A stretch of DNA of 64,000 bases from assembly GCA_016182655.1 (NCBI GenBank), contig JACPGB010000031.1:43902-107901 (forward strand), read 5' to 3'. Every line of letters begins with the position of its first letter. Within the stretch, counting starts at the first letter, position 1. Below, piece after piece: positions 36,712-45,389 of the stretch. The position numbers and the translations under genes were made by a program. The notes beneath the pieces were generated by a model, which made no database searches, was not told the DNA's origin, and saw only the letters and a list, made by a program, of their open reading frames with translations. This DNA comes from Deltaproteobacteria bacterium. Lineage in GTDB: Bacteria > Desulfobacterota > GWC2-55-46.

Positions 36712-37542
36712 ATGTCATTAGTCATCAATACCAACGTAGCCGCACTCGTAGCCCAGCAGAACCTCGCGACTTCCAACTCCCAGCTTAAAGTAAGCGTACA
36801 GAGACTCTCATCCGGCTTCAGGATCAACAGCTCCGCCGACGACGCCGCGGGCCTTGGCCGCGCCGACCAGTTGAAGTCCCAGTCGAGGATGATCCAGGCC
36901 TCCATAAGGAACATCAACGACGGCGTAAGCGCCATGGAAATAAGCGACAAGGTCGCCGAGCAGATCACGAACATCGTCACAAGGATGGGCGAACTCGCCG
37001 CCAGCGCCGCGCAGGGCACCCTGGACACCACCAACAGGACCTACTACAGCGATGAGTTCGACAAGCTCAAGAGCGAAATCGACAGGATCGCGAACACCAC
37101 CGAGTTCGGCGGCTACAAGCTCATCAACGGCGACACGTCCTATCTCACGATGTACATAGGCTTCAAGAACTCCGCTAACGACCAGCTCTCGGTCTCCTTG
37201 AAGGTCTTGACCACCGGCGCGAGCGGCCTTAACCTCTCAAGCGGCATACTCGGCTCCATCACCGGGGCGCTCTCCGCCCTCGATTCCGTGAGCGCCGCGT
37301 TGAAGACCATCAACGACGCAAGAGCCATCTACGGCGCCTCCTCCAACAGGCTCGGCGCGGCCCTTTCCAACCTCCAGGTGACCTTCACCAACTATCAGGC
37401 CGCCGAGTCGAGGATAAGGGACGCGGACTTCGCCTACGAGACCGCCCAGTACACAAAGAACCAGATAATGGTCCAGGCCGGCACATCGGTGCTCGCCCAG
37501 GCTAACACTCTGCCTCAGAACGCGCTTTCGCTCCTCAGGTAG
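36712..37542 (+). CDS. fliC: Flagellin
   Basis: The 276-residue protein has only the conserved D0/D1 parts: MSLVINTNVAALVAQQNLA, LKVSVQRLSSGFRINSSADD and the C-terminal GASSNRLGAALSNLQ plus ending LLR. It is on the short side for flagellin, with a reduced central variable region (about 140-200) where surface sugars would sit. Filament assembly and export are via the flagellar type III channel. Expression is from sigma-28 with probable CsrA/FliW control. Only one flagellin gene is present here. Confidence 0.96.
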   Translation: MSLVINTNVAALVAQQNLATSNSQLKVSVQRLSSGFRINSSADDAAGLGRADQLKSQSRMIQASIRNINDGVSAMEISDKVAEQITNIVTRMGELAASAAQGTLDTTNRTYYSDEFDKLKSEIDRIANTTEFGGYKLINGDTSYLTMYIGFKNSANDQLSVSLKVLTTGASGLNLSSGILGSITGALSALDSVSAALKTINDARAIYGASSNRLGAALSNLQVTFTNYQAAESRIRDADFAYETAQYTKNQIMVQAGTSVLAQANTLPQNALSLLR

Positions 37543-37563
37543 TAAGGATTTGAGCCTTGATCC

Positions 37564-37588
37564 GGCGGGGAGGCTATGCCTCCCCGCC
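37564..37588 (+). promoter_or_regulatory. Strong hairpin between fliC and flaG
   Basis: GGCGGGGAGGC, loop TAT, GCCTCCCCGCC is a perfect 11-bp stem 21 bases after the fliC stop. No T run follows, so full termination is not expected; it may protect the fliC mRNA end or reduce read-through into flaG. Confidence 0.7.
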
Positions 37589-37605
37589 GAGTACAGGGAG
37601 GGTAT

Positions 37606-37974
37606 ATGAGCATAGAATTCGCAATAAAAGACGTCACAAGGACTGCAGTCGACCGCATTGGCGAGACCGCCGGCAAGGCCGCGGGCTCGAAGAGGGCCGA
37701 AGTGCGCTCGGGGGGCATCGCCGACGCCGCAGAGACCAAAAAGGACGCGCCGCCTAAGGAAGTCGAGGAGATCGCCTCAGACGTCCAGATACAGCTCAAG
37801 AGGCTTAACACCGAGCTAAGGTTCGAGGTCGACAAGAACTCGGATGAAATGGTCATCAAGATCGTCGACCCCGAGACAAAGCAGGTGATAAGGCAGATAC
37901 CGTCCGAGGAGCTCCTGGCAATAAGGGAGCGGATGGAAGACCTTATAGGTGTCCTTTACAACGCCAGGTCCTGA
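37606..37974 (+). CDS. flaG: FlaG family protein
   Basis: ATG 37606 follows CAGGGAGGG; an upstream ATG lies inside the hairpin and is rejected. The 122-residue protein has the FlaG C-terminal domain (LNTELRFEVDKNSDEMVIK, ETKQVIRQIPSEELLAIRERM) behind a charged, Ala-rich linker. FlaG affects filament length and is often next to fliD. Its exact role is poorly known. It sits between fliC and fliD, matching many flagellar loci. Confidence 0.9.
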   Translation: MSIEFAIKDVTRTAVDRIGETAGKAAGSKRAEVRSGGIADAAETKKDAPPKEVEEIASDVQIQLKRLNTELRFEVDKNSDEMVIKIVDPETKQVIRQIPSEELLAIRERMEDLIGVLYNARS

Positions 37975-38014
37975 AAAGGTCCGGTAGGCTCCATTTTTAC
38001 AGGAGAACTGCGCC

Positions 38015-39340
38015 ATGTCCATTTCCGCGACCTCAGGGGTCGTAAGCAACATAGATTATCAGACGCTCATCTCCCAGCTTGTCGGCATAAGACAGCAGTC
38101 GATCACCCAGCTTTCGAACGACAAGAAGACGCTCGAGAAGACCAACAGCGCCTACTCCAACTTAAGCTCCAAGGTCGACGAGCTCAAAAGCGCGGCTGAC
38201 GCCCTTCGGACTTCGTCCTCATTCAACGTATTCAAGACCTCGGTTACCGACGAGACGGTACTGGGCGCCTCTGCGTCCTCCACCGCCGCCAAGGGAAGCT
38301 ATTCGATTGTAGTCACCAATATAGCCAAGGCCCATAAGATAGCGGCCGACGGCTACGCCTTGGACACCTCGACCATCGCCGGCGGGGCCGGTTTTTTCAA
38401 ATTTACGGTCGGAGCCGGGGCCGAGCAGTCGATAGCCGTCGACGGCACGACGACCCTCTCAGGTCTCAGGGATTCGATAAACGCGCTCGGCGCGGGCGTA
38501 ACGGCCTCGATCGTCAACGACGGCTCCGCCACCCCGTACAGGCTGATACTCACGAGCAATACGACCGGCGCCTCAAACGGCATAACCGTCACCCAGAACG
38601 ACACGACCGTCGCCTTCAACACAACTCTCCAGGCGGCCCAGGACGCCTCCTTTACCGTCGACACCATGACTTTCACGAGGGCGTCGAACACCGTATCCGA
38701 CGTGATCACCGGCGTGACCTTCGACCTTAAAAGCGGGGACCCGACGAAGACGGTCACGCTCTCGGTCGAGAGGGACTCGGACAAGATAACCGAAAAGGTC
38801 ACGGACTTCGTCGAAAAATACAATTCCATCATCTCGTATATAAAGGCCAACAACCGTTACGACAGCGAGACCAAGACCGCGGGCGTGTTCTTCGGCGATA
38901 CCGTGGCCAGATCCGTCTGGGACGACCTCCGGAAGGTCATGACCGGGGCAGTCACGGGCCTGCCCGACACCATGAACAGGCTCCTCCATATCGGGATAAC
39001 GAGCAATACCGAAGGCGTTTTCTCGCTCGACTCCTCCAAGCTCAAGACCGCTCTCTCGACGAGCTTCGACGACGTCGTGGCCATGTTCGAGGACGCGGCC
39101 ATCGACGGCTTCGGCGCGCTCATGTACAATTCGACCTCATCCATAACCGACACCGTCGACGGCAGGATAAAGGGCAGGCAGGACGGCCTTCAGGACAATA
39201 TTAAAAAAATAGAGGAAAACATAAGGAACAAGGAGTACTCGCTGTCCCTCTACGAGGAACAGCTCCGTTCGCAGTTCATGGGCCTTGAAGCGATGCTCGC
39301 GAGCCTTAAGTCCCAGTCCAACTTCCTTTCGAATCTATAG
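38015..39340 (+). CDS. fliD: FliD filament cap protein
   Basis: The 441-residue protein has the N-terminal FliD domain (IDYQTLISQLVGIRQQSITQ, TLEKTNSAYSNLSSKVDELK), the middle flagellin-hook-like repeats and a C-terminal helix ending GLEAMLASLKSQSNFLSNL, all standard. FliD caps the growing filament and guides flagellin folding. A CAGGAG lies before ATG 38015. It is part of the fliC-flaG-fliD-fliS cluster. No unusual feature seen. Confidence 0.95.
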   Translation: MSISATSGVVSNIDYQTLISQLVGIRQQSITQLSNDKKTLEKTNSAYSNLSSKVDELKSAADALRTSSSFNVFKTSVTDETVLGASASSTAAKGSYSIVVTNIAKAHKIAADGYALDTSTIAGGAGFFKFTVGAGAEQSIAVDGTTTLSGLRDSINALGAGVTASIVNDGSATPYRLILTSNTTGASNGITVTQNDTTVAFNTTLQAAQDASFTVDTMTFTRASNTVSDVITGVTFDLKSGDPTKTVTLSVERDSDKITEKVTDFVEKYNSIISYIKANNRYDSETKTAGVFFGDTVARSVWDDLRKVMTGAVTGLPDTMNRLLHIGITSNTEGVFSLDSSKLKTALSTSFDDVVAMFEDAAIDGFGALMYNSTSSITDTVDGRIKGRQDGLQDNIKKIEENIRNKEYSLSLYEEQLRSQFMGLEAMLASLKSQSNFLSNL

Positions 39341-39348
39341 GAGATCCC

Positions 39349-39765
39349 ATGAACAGGGTCGCGCAGTACCAGAACATACAGGTAATGACCGCGGACAAGG
39401 TCCGCATAATAATCATGATGTACGACGGCGTCCTGCGCTTCAACAGGTGCGCCCAGAAGGCCATAGCGGACAAGGACATAGCGTCGAGGACGCTGTACTT
39501 GAACAAGTCGCTCGCCATAATAAGCGAGCTCGCCAACTCGCTTAACATGGAGGAGGGCGGCGAGATAGCGAGAAACCTCGCGAGGCTTTATGACTTCGCG
39601 CAGTCCCATCTCACGAACGCCAACATGACGAACGACGGAAGAGCGATAGAGGCCGTCAACAGGGTGATGGGAGAGCTCAAGGCCGGATGGGAGGCCATAG
39701 CCGGCCAGGAGAAGGCCTCCGCGGAGCCGAGGCGCGAAGGGGCGGGGGTGAGCTGTGGGGTCTAA
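39349..39765 (+). CDS. fliS: FliS flagellin export chaperone
   Basis: The 138-residue four-helix protein matches FliS: MNRVAQYQNIQVMTADKVRI, IIMMYDGVLRFNRCAQ and the later YDFAQSHLTNANMTND. FliS binds the flagellin C-terminus and keeps it unfolded for export. It starts 8 bases after fliD and ends by overlapping the next gene by 11 bases. The last 20 residues are low-complexity and not conserved-looking. Confidence 0.93.
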   Translation: MNRVAQYQNIQVMTADKVRIIIMMYDGVLRFNRCAQKAIADKDIASRTLYLNKSLAIISELANSLNMEEGGEIARNLARLYDFAQSHLTNANMTNDGRAIEAVNRVMGELKAGWEAIAGQEKASAEPRREGAGVSCGV

Positions 39766-40075
39766 AAGGCACCTGGAGATACTCGAGGCGGTGCTCGAGA
39801 CGGCCGTCCTGCAAAGGAGGCTCTTCGAGGAGAAGAGGTTCGATGAGCTTCTCTTGAAGCAGAAAGAGAGGGAGGCGCTCTTTGCCGAGCTCTCTTCGCT
39901 CGAATCCCAGTACCTCAAGTGCGGGGAGGCCCGCTCGCTCATAGTAAGGATACTCGAGAACGACAGGGTACTTTCCCTGTGCATGGAGTCTTCGATGGAG
40001 GAGATCGCCGGGAAGCTCGGCAGGATCAAAAAAGGCGCAAAGGTAGTGAAGGCCTACGGCGCGTCAGCCCGTTAG
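39755..40075 (+). CDS. FliT-like flagellar chaperone
   Basis: The 106-residue, helical, charged protein starts at GTG 39755 inside the fliS end. Its size, position directly after fliS and helical pattern (LEAVLETAVLQRRLFEEKRF, LLLKQKEREALFAELSSLE) fit a FliT or FlgN-like export chaperone, which holds FliD before export. Similarity of FliT proteins is low across phyla, so the assignment leans on context. Confidence 0.65.
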   Translation: MGSKRHLEILEAVLETAVLQRRLFEEKRFDELLLKQKEREALFAELSSLESQYLKCGEARSLIVRILENDRVLSLCMESSMEEIAGKLGRIKKGAKVVKAYGASAR

Positions 40076-40196
40076 TGCTGGTTCATTTATTGGTTGTAAT
40101 ACAATAGGTTAGGTTATTTTATTCAGACCATTTTTTAGCTGTCTGCCGTCCGAGGAAACATCCCCTCCGAATACATAAAAAATCCTGAAAAAAAAC

Positions 40197-40224
40197 TAAA
40201 GCAAACGCCCTTGCCCGCCGATAT
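40197..40224 (+). promoter_or_regulatory. Sigma-28 promoter of the gene at 40262
   Basis: TAAA, 16 bases, then GCCGATAT lies 38 bases before the ATG, the same layout as the flgM promoter. Confidence 0.78.
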
Positions 40225-40261
40225 AAGAAGTGACCGTAAATACATTTGGGGAGGGGCCGAC

Positions 40262-40462
40262 ATGTTCAAGATAGACACGCTCCCGGGACAGAACCTGGCG
40301 CTCTCGGACAGGTACTCGAACAAGAACGCGAGGGCTCACCACGAGGACGCAAAGCCCTCCGAGGGGGATTCTGTGGTCATCTCGGAGGAAGGCAAAAAGA
40401 AGCATATCATGGGCCAGCTCATGGCGCGCATCTCCGATCAGAACGGCGCGAAAAAGCCCTGA
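40262..40462 (+). CDS. Small sigma-28-controlled protein
   Basis: ATG 40262 is chosen behind GGGGAGGGG; upstream in-frame codons overlap the promoter. The 66-residue protein (MFKIDTLPGQNLAL at the start) contains GDSVVISEEGKKKHIMGQL, similar in pattern to the DSVDISSRAK motif of FlgM and related small flagellar proteins. It lacks FlgM's sigma-binding C-terminus. A signal peptide is not seen. It may be an exported or regulatory late-class protein. I do not recognise a family. Confidence 0.65.
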   Translation: MFKIDTLPGQNLALSDRYSNKNARAHHEDAKPSEGDSVVISEEGKKKHIMGQLMARISDQNGAKKP

Positions 40463-40472
40463 AAAACGCGTG

Positions 40473-40502
40473 TTGACAGCAGGCACGCCGCAATTGTATA
40501 TT
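40473..40502 (+). promoter_or_regulatory. Sigma-70 type promoter for the response-regulator operon
   Basis: TTGACA (40473-40478) and TATATT (40497-40502), 18 bases apart, lie about 43 bases before GTG 40545. The downstream signalling genes thus seem to be separate from the sigma-28 late class. Confidence 0.7.
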
Positions 40503-40544
40503 TTCAATTACGGCGGTTAACGCTTTATCAAAACGGGTCGAAAA

Positions 40545-41144
40545 GTGGCAGACAACTTCAAGATACTCATAACCGACGACGACGTCGATCTCAGGGAGCT
40601 CCTGACCGAGGCGGTCAAGAACTGGGGCTATACCGTCTCCGTCGCAAAGGACGGGGATGAGGCCTTGAGGAAGCTCCGCATGGAGAGGTACGACATCGTC
40701 ATCACCGACCTCATGATGCCGGGGATGGACGGGCTCGCGCTCCTGAAAAGGATCAAGGAGCTCGACAGGGAGATACTCGTCATCATCATCACGGGTTACG
40801 CGACCATTGAGACGGCGGTGAAGGCGATAGAGGCCGGCGCGTACGATTACATCGCCAAACCCTTCAGGCTCGACGAGCTGATGATAGTCATAAAGAACGC
40901 GTGCGAGAGGCTCCGTCTCATGCTCCAGAACAAGGGGCTCCTGGACGAGCTCCGTACCGCTTACGGCGAGATATCGGTCTTGAAAAGCGCGCTTGCCCAG
41001 CAGAGCGGGGCGAGCGCAGAGGACGAGCCGTCCGATGCGTTACCGGTAGTTTCCAGGGAGGCCCTTCCCCCCCAGAAGCAACAGGAGTACTTGAAGGAGG
41101 CTGACCGCTTCATAAGGACCAAACCGGCCCTTAAGCCGAATTGA
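40545..41144 (+). CDS. Response regulator with a coiled-coil tail
   Basis: The 199-residue protein has one receiver domain (about 5-120) with the acid pocket at Asp11-13, phospho-acceptor Asp55 (VITDLMMPG), switch Thr in IIITGYAT and Lys in YIAKPFR. The last 80 residues are helical and charged with no DNA-binding domain. It starts at GTG 40545. The stop overlaps the next gene's reading frame, suggesting an operon with a receiver-GAF-HD-GYP protein. The partner kinase is unknown. Confidence 0.9.
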   Translation: MADNFKILITDDDVDLRELLTEAVKNWGYTVSVAKDGDEALRKLRMERYDIVITDLMMPGMDGLALLKRIKELDREILVIIITGYATIETAVKAIEAGAYDYIAKPFRLDELMIVIKNACERLRLMLQNKGLLDELRTAYGEISVLKSALAQQSGASAEDEPSDALPVVSREALPPQKQQEYLKEADRFIRTKPALKPN

Positions 41145-41158
41145 GCGGGGACGCATTC

Positions 41159-42721
41159 GTGAAAACAATGGAATTGCGGACAGCTGTAGCGATAGCCGAT
41201 CAGTTCAGGATAATGTTCATCGACGACGACGACTCGGTCCGGGAGGCGGTGAGCGAGATCCTCGAGCGCAAGGGTTGGAAGGTAGACGCCTTCTCGAACG
41301 CCGAAGTCGCGCTCTCGGCCCTCCGGGGCGGACACTACGACTGCATACTCGCCGACATAAACATGCCGGGCTTGAGCGGCATGAACTTCCTTTTGATGGC
41401 CAGGGAGTCGGCGCCGGACGTGCCGGTCGTCATGGTGACGGGATACCCCTCCATCGACCTCGCCGTCGAGGCGATGAAGATAGGGGCCGTCGATTTCCTC
41501 GCTAAACCATTCAAGACCGAGGAACTCGAGATAATCGTCAGGAAGGCCGTAGCCGAAGCCAGGGTGGTAAGGACGCCGCAGGAGCCCAGGCCCGCCAGCG
41601 CCAGCAGGACCATGGTACAGCTCCCGGAGCTCGCCAGACGCAGGCTCGAGGACAAGATAAAGGAGCTCTCGATCCTCCACACCATAAGCGAGACGCTGGA
41701 CGAAGTGAGCGAGAAGGAAGACATCTTCAGAAAGACCATGGACATCGCCCAGATAATAACCGACGCCGGGAAGGCGTTCATGATGGTCGTGGAGAGGGAC
41801 GGCGCGGCCCTTGTGGTGCGCGCGGCGTCCGGGTACGACGGCGACATCGTGGGGACCGGTTTTTCATCGTCTGACGAGCCCTTCAAGGGTGTATTGAAAA
41901 ACAGGTGCTACTCGCATTTCCTCGTGGAAGGGCGCGACCTCTCGCCCCTGGTGGCGGGCCCACTGGGCCCCGGCAAAAGGCCGTCTCTGCTGCTCGCCCC
42001 CCTGATGATAAACAGGGAGGTCGTAGTGATACTCGGGCTCGCCGGGATGGAGAGCGGGGTCGGCTTTACGAACGACTCGCTGACGCTCCTCCTGAACCTT
42101 ACCGCGAAGGCGTCCTTGAAGCTTGAGAACATAGCGTTATCCGAGAACATATTCTCATCGATCATAGCCGCGTTGAACTCGCTCATAAACGCGCTGGACG
42201 CGCGCGACACCTACACCAAGGACCACTCGAACAGGGTGACAAGGTACGCGGTGCAGATAGCGAAGGCCCTCGAGTGCAGGCAGGACATAGTCGACAGCAT
42301 AAGCTTCGCCGGGCCGCTGCACGACATAGGAAAGATAGCCGTCCGGGACGATATACTTTTGAAGCAGGGGCAATTCTCGGTTGACGAAAGAGAGATAATG
42401 AAGTCCCATGTGGTCAAGGGAGAGGAGATACTGAAACCCCTTAACCTCCTTTCGCTCGAGAAGGCCGTCGTCCTTTACCACCACGAGAGGTGGGACGGCG
42501 GAGGATACCCCAAGGGGCTCTCCGGCGGAGACATCCCGGTCGTTGCGCGCATATTCAGCGTCGCCGACACCTTTGACGCCATGACCTCCACGAGGCCGTA
42601 CAGGAAGGCGTTGCCCTTCGACGTGGCCAGGGACGAGATAGTCAGGTGCTCCGGCACCCAGTTCGACCCGGAGGTGGTAGACGCGTTCCTCCGTTCCGGA
42701 ATACTGCAGGAGGCCGTATGA
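41159..42721 (+). CDS. Receiver-GAF-HD-GYP c-di-GMP phosphodiesterase
   Basis: GTG 41159 is chosen for the nearby GCGGGG site; TTG 41141 and ATG 41168 are alternatives. The roughly 520-residue protein has a receiver domain (phospho-acceptor Asp66), a GAF-like region (about 160-320) and an HD-GYP domain with GPLHDIGK (about 386) and HHERWDGGGYP (about 441). HD-GYP enzymes break down cyclic di-GMP. The PilZ gene follows with a four-base overlap, so this pair likely tunes motility through c-di-GMP. Confidence 0.92.
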   Translation: MKTMELRTAVAIADQFRIMFIDDDDSVREAVSEILERKGWKVDAFSNAEVALSALRGGHYDCILADINMPGLSGMNFLLMARESAPDVPVVMVTGYPSIDLAVEAMKIGAVDFLAKPFKTEELEIIVRKAVAEARVVRTPQEPRPASASRTMVQLPELARRRLEDKIKELSILHTISETLDEVSEKEDIFRKTMDIAQIITDAGKAFMMVVERDGAALVVRAASGYDGDIVGTGFSSSDEPFKGVLKNRCYSHFLVEGRDLSPLVAGPLGPGKRPSLLLAPLMINREVVVILGLAGMESGVGFTNDSLTLLLNLTAKASLKLENIALSENIFSSIIAALNSLINALDARDTYTKDHSNRVTRYAVQIAKALECRQDIVDSISFAGPLHDIGKIAVRDDILLKQGQFSVDEREIMKSHVVKGEEILKPLNLLSLEKAVVLYHHERWDGGGYPKGLSGGDIPVVARIFSVADTFDAMTSTRPYRKALPFDVARDEIVRCSGTQFDPEVVDAFLRSGILQEAV

Positions 42722-43260
42722 CCGACTTTCAGGGCGGGTTATCCCCTGAAAAGGGGCAGAGGGAGTATGTAAGGGCCAACGACAACATCCCGGTCTATTA
42801 CGAGCTCCTATCCGGGGAAGCCCCGGCGGATATACAGTCCGGCTGGGAGCTCCTCTTCGACGACATAGAGCCCAGGCCGGAGGAGAACCCCAGGCTCTAC
42901 GAGCTCCTCTTCGACATCAATCAGAAGCTCAATATCCTCCTTAATCACATGGCCGGCAAGAACGGCTTCAACATCCCCGAGGCCCGGGACGTCAATATCA
43001 GCGGCGGTGGCTTGCGGTTCTACAGTTTCGAGCGCTTCAACGCGGGAGACATGCTCTTTTTGAAGACGTTCCTCCCCACGCACGCGCACGTAATAAAGAT
43101 AAAGTGCGAGGTCGTCCGCTCGATCCCGACGGACGACGGCAAGTTCGAGATAGCGGTCAAGTACGTGGACATGGACGAGACGACGCGCGACAAGATAATA
43201 AGGTATATCTTCGCCAAGCAGAGAAGGTTGCTCCGCGGAGAGAAGACCACCGAAAAATAG
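42718..43260 (+). CDS. PilZ-domain c-di-GMP-binding protein
   Basis: ATG 42718 overlaps the previous stop and follows AGGAGG; the longer frame upstream is rejected. The 180-residue protein has an N-terminal region with REYVR (fits the RxxxR motif) and a PilZ core with RDVNISGGGLRF (N-x-S-x-x-G). The middle holds a helix LFDINQKLNILLNHMAGK. PilZ proteins bind c-di-GMP and often act on flagellar rotation or secretion. Paired with the HD-GYP gene upstream. Confidence 0.82.
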   Translation: MTDFQGGLSPEKGQREYVRANDNIPVYYELLSGEAPADIQSGWELLFDDIEPRPEENPRLYELLFDINQKLNILLNHMAGKNGFNIPEARDVNISGGGLRFYSFERFNAGDMLFLKTFLPTHAHVIKIKCEVVRSIPTDDGKFEIAVKYVDMDETTRDKIIRYIFAKQRRLLRGEKTTEK

Positions 43261-43275
43261 CATCCCCCGGCTCCC

Positions 43276-43305
43276 TTGTAATCCCCCCGCATAATAAAGT
43301 ATAAT
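43276..43305 (+). promoter_or_regulatory. Sigma-70 type promoter for tilS
   Basis: TTGTAA (43276-43281) and TATAAT (43300-43305) with an 18-base spacer lie about 60 bases before the tilS start. The -10 box is a full match. Confidence 0.6.
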
Positions 43306-43320
43306 GTAATCCATTGACTC

Positions 43321-43346
43321 AGGCCTTTTTTAATTAAAGGCCTTTT
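43321..43346 (+). terminator. Hairpin with T run before tilS
   Basis: AGGCCTTT (43321-43328) pairs with AAAGGCCT (43336-43343), then TTT. It can end the PilZ operon. Because it lies downstream of the promoter at 43276, it would also sit in the tilS leader. Confidence 0.6.
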
Positions 43347-43365
43347 CGCGTTTCAGCCCCATACA

Positions 43366-44760
43366 ATGATAGAAAAGACCTTTAGAAACACGATAAAAAG
43401 ACTCGGGATGCTCCGGAAGGGGGACTGCGTCCTCGCGGCCGTATCAGGCGGGGCGGATTCCATCGTTATGCTCCGCTTGCTTTCGTCCGTCAAGGAAGAG
43501 CTTGGTCTTACGCTCTCCGTCTGCCACCTTAACCACAATATGAGGGGGGCGGAGTCGAGGCGCGACCTCGAGTTCGTCAAAAAGGAGGCAACAAGGCTGG
43601 GCTTAAGGTTCTTCGGAAAGACGCTTCGGAAGGGCTCTCTCGCAATCAAGGGCAGGTCCACGCAGGAGGCCGCGCGAGAGGTGAGATACGCCTTCCTCGA
43701 GGAGGCGGCGAAAAAGGCCGGGGCGAAAAGGATCGCCCTCGGCCACACGCTCGACGACCAGGCAGAGACCGTCCTTTTAAGGCTCATTAAGGGCTCGTCC
43801 CTGAGCGGCTTATCAGGTATCCCGCCAGTCCGCCCGCCTTTTATAAGGCCGCTAATCGAGGTAAAGCGGGAGGAGATAGAAAGATACGCGGAGGATGAGG
43901 GCATCGAATTTGTAACCGACTCGACGAACAAGACTGCCAAGTACCGGAGGAACAGCATCAGGCTCTCGCTCATCCCTTTCCTCGAAAACAACTACAACAG
44001 CTCCGTAAAGGAGACGCTCGCGAGGACCGCTTCGGTCCTTGGCGTTGACAATGCGTTTATCGACAAGGCGGCGGAAGAGGCGCTTAAGGAGGTTGTCGTA
44101 GAGCGAGGCAAGAGCGCGATCGCCCTCGACAGGCTAAGGACCGTCTCTTTCCACAGGGCCGTATCCGCGCGCGTCTTTCTTAAGGCACTGGACCGGTTCG
44201 ACCCCGCATCCGCCTCCGTCCTTTCATCCGCCCATGTCGAGGCCTTCCACGGGATAGCCGAAGGCAGGTCTCCGTCTGCCTCGATAAGGCTCCCGGGAGG
44301 CGTGGTATTAAGGCGCGAGTACGACAGGCTGATGATCTCCAGGGGTAAGCCCGCTAAAACCAAGGCTTTTGAGAAGAGGCTCAAAGTACCGGGGAGGACC
44401 GTCGTTCCAGGCATCGGTACGTTCGAGGCAGAGGTGCTGACCCGTAAGCCCAAGACCCTCTTTACCGGGGAGGATACCGTTTATCTCGACTTCGACGGGG
44501 CAGGGGACGTATTTATTTTGAGGCCCTTCGACGACGGCGACAGGATGGTCCCTTTCGGCATGAAGGGGCATAAGAAGGTAAAAGACATATTCATCGACGC
44601 AAAGGTCCCGAGGGAGGCCCGGAGGTCTATCCCGTTACTCTTGAATGGTGAAGATATAGTCTGGGTCCCTGGCGTAAAGAGGTCGGGACTCTTGAAAATA
44701 ACCCCTCGTACGATTCGGGTGCTCAAGGTCGTATGGAAGGGCGCGTTGCCCCAGAAATAG
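43366..44760 (+). CDS. tilS: TilS tRNA(Ile) lysidine synthetase
   Basis: The 464-residue protein has the PP-loop SGGADS (27-32), the CHLNHNMRGAESRRD region, and ALGHTLDDQAETVLLRLIKG, all standard for TilS. The C-terminal third carries the TilS substrate-binding and C-terminal domains (FILRPFDDGDRMVPFGM). The enzyme adds lysine to C34 of tRNA-Ile(CAU) so it reads AUA, a codon used often in this window. ATG 43366 has no strong ribosome site. It is the first of the housekeeping genes. Confidence 0.95.
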   Translation: MIEKTFRNTIKRLGMLRKGDCVLAAVSGGADSIVMLRLLSSVKEELGLTLSVCHLNHNMRGAESRRDLEFVKKEATRLGLRFFGKTLRKGSLAIKGRSTQEAAREVRYAFLEEAAKKAGAKRIALGHTLDDQAETVLLRLIKGSSLSGLSGIPPVRPPFIRPLIEVKREEIERYAEDEGIEFVTDSTNKTAKYRRNSIRLSLIPFLENNYNSSVKETLARTASVLGVDNAFIDKAAEEALKEVVVERGKSAIALDRLRTVSFHRAVSARVFLKALDRFDPASASVLSSAHVEAFHGIAEGRSPSASIRLPGGVVLRREYDRLMISRGKPAKTKAFEKRLKVPGRTVVPGIGTFEAEVLTRKPKTLFTGEDTVYLDFDGAGDVFILRPFDDGDRMVPFGMKGHKKVKDIFIDAKVPREARRSIPLLLNGEDIVWVPGVKRSGLLKITPRTIRVLKVVWKGALPQK

Positions 44761-44870
44761 CTTTAATTCAATTGAGAAAAGTTATAGAATAAATGGTTTC
44801 AATCCATGTAGCGCGGCATAAGACTTAAGGGCCGCTGAACATAATGCATTTTCAGGGGAGGTAGGGTCCG

Positions 44871-45389
44871 ATGATAATGCCTTACAAGGGGATAAGCCCC
44901 CGCATCCACGAGACCGCCTTCATAGTCGATAACGCCTCCATCATAGGCGACGTCGAGATAGGCGAGCACTCGAGCATCTGGTTTAACGCGGTCGTCAGAG
45001 GCGACGTCCACTACATCCGCATAGGCAAGAGGACGAATGTCCAGGACAATTGCACCCTCCATGTCACTAAAGACACCTACCCTCTCATAATCGGCAACGA
45101 CATCACGATCGGCCACAATGTCATCCTCCACGGCTGTACCGTAAAGGACAGGTGCCTCATAGGCATGGGCTCGATAATACTCGACAACGCGGAGGTGGGC
45201 GAGGATTGCATCATCGGCGCGGGCGCACTCGTGACCGAAGGCATGAAGGTCCCGCCGAGGTCGCTCGTCCTTGGCGTTCCCGGCAAGGTAAAAAGGGAGC
45301 TGACGGACGACGAGGTCGCGCGTATCCTCAAATCTGCCAAGAACTATATAGAGTATTCGAGGAACTACCTCGACTACAGGGGAGCATAG
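44871..45389 (+). CDS. Gamma-carbonic anhydrase-like hexapeptide protein
   Basis: The 172-residue protein shows left-handed beta-helix repeats (IIGDVEIGEHSSIWFNAVV, GMGSIILDNAEVGEDC) and the metal-site His residues around TLHVTKD and IGHNVILHG. Such YrdA/PaaY/CaiE-type proteins may be carbonic anhydrases or zinc-bound esterase-like proteins; activity varies. ATG 44871 follows GGGGAGG. The gene precedes exbB by no gap (stop and start are adjacent), but functional linkage is not clear. Confidence 0.85.
   Translation: MIMPYKGISPRIHETAFIVDNASIIGDVEIGEHSSIWFNAVVRGDVHYIRIGKRTNVQDNCTLHVTKDTYPLIIGNDITIGHNVILHGCTVKDRCLIGMGSIILDNAEVGEDCIIGAGALVTEGMKVPPRSLVLGVPGKVKRELTDDEVARILKSAKNYIEYSRNYLDYRGA

Noticed and set aside
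37576..37605. Upstream ATG for flaG
   Set aside because: It lies inside the hairpin stem and has no ribosome site; ATG 37606 has GGGAGGG.
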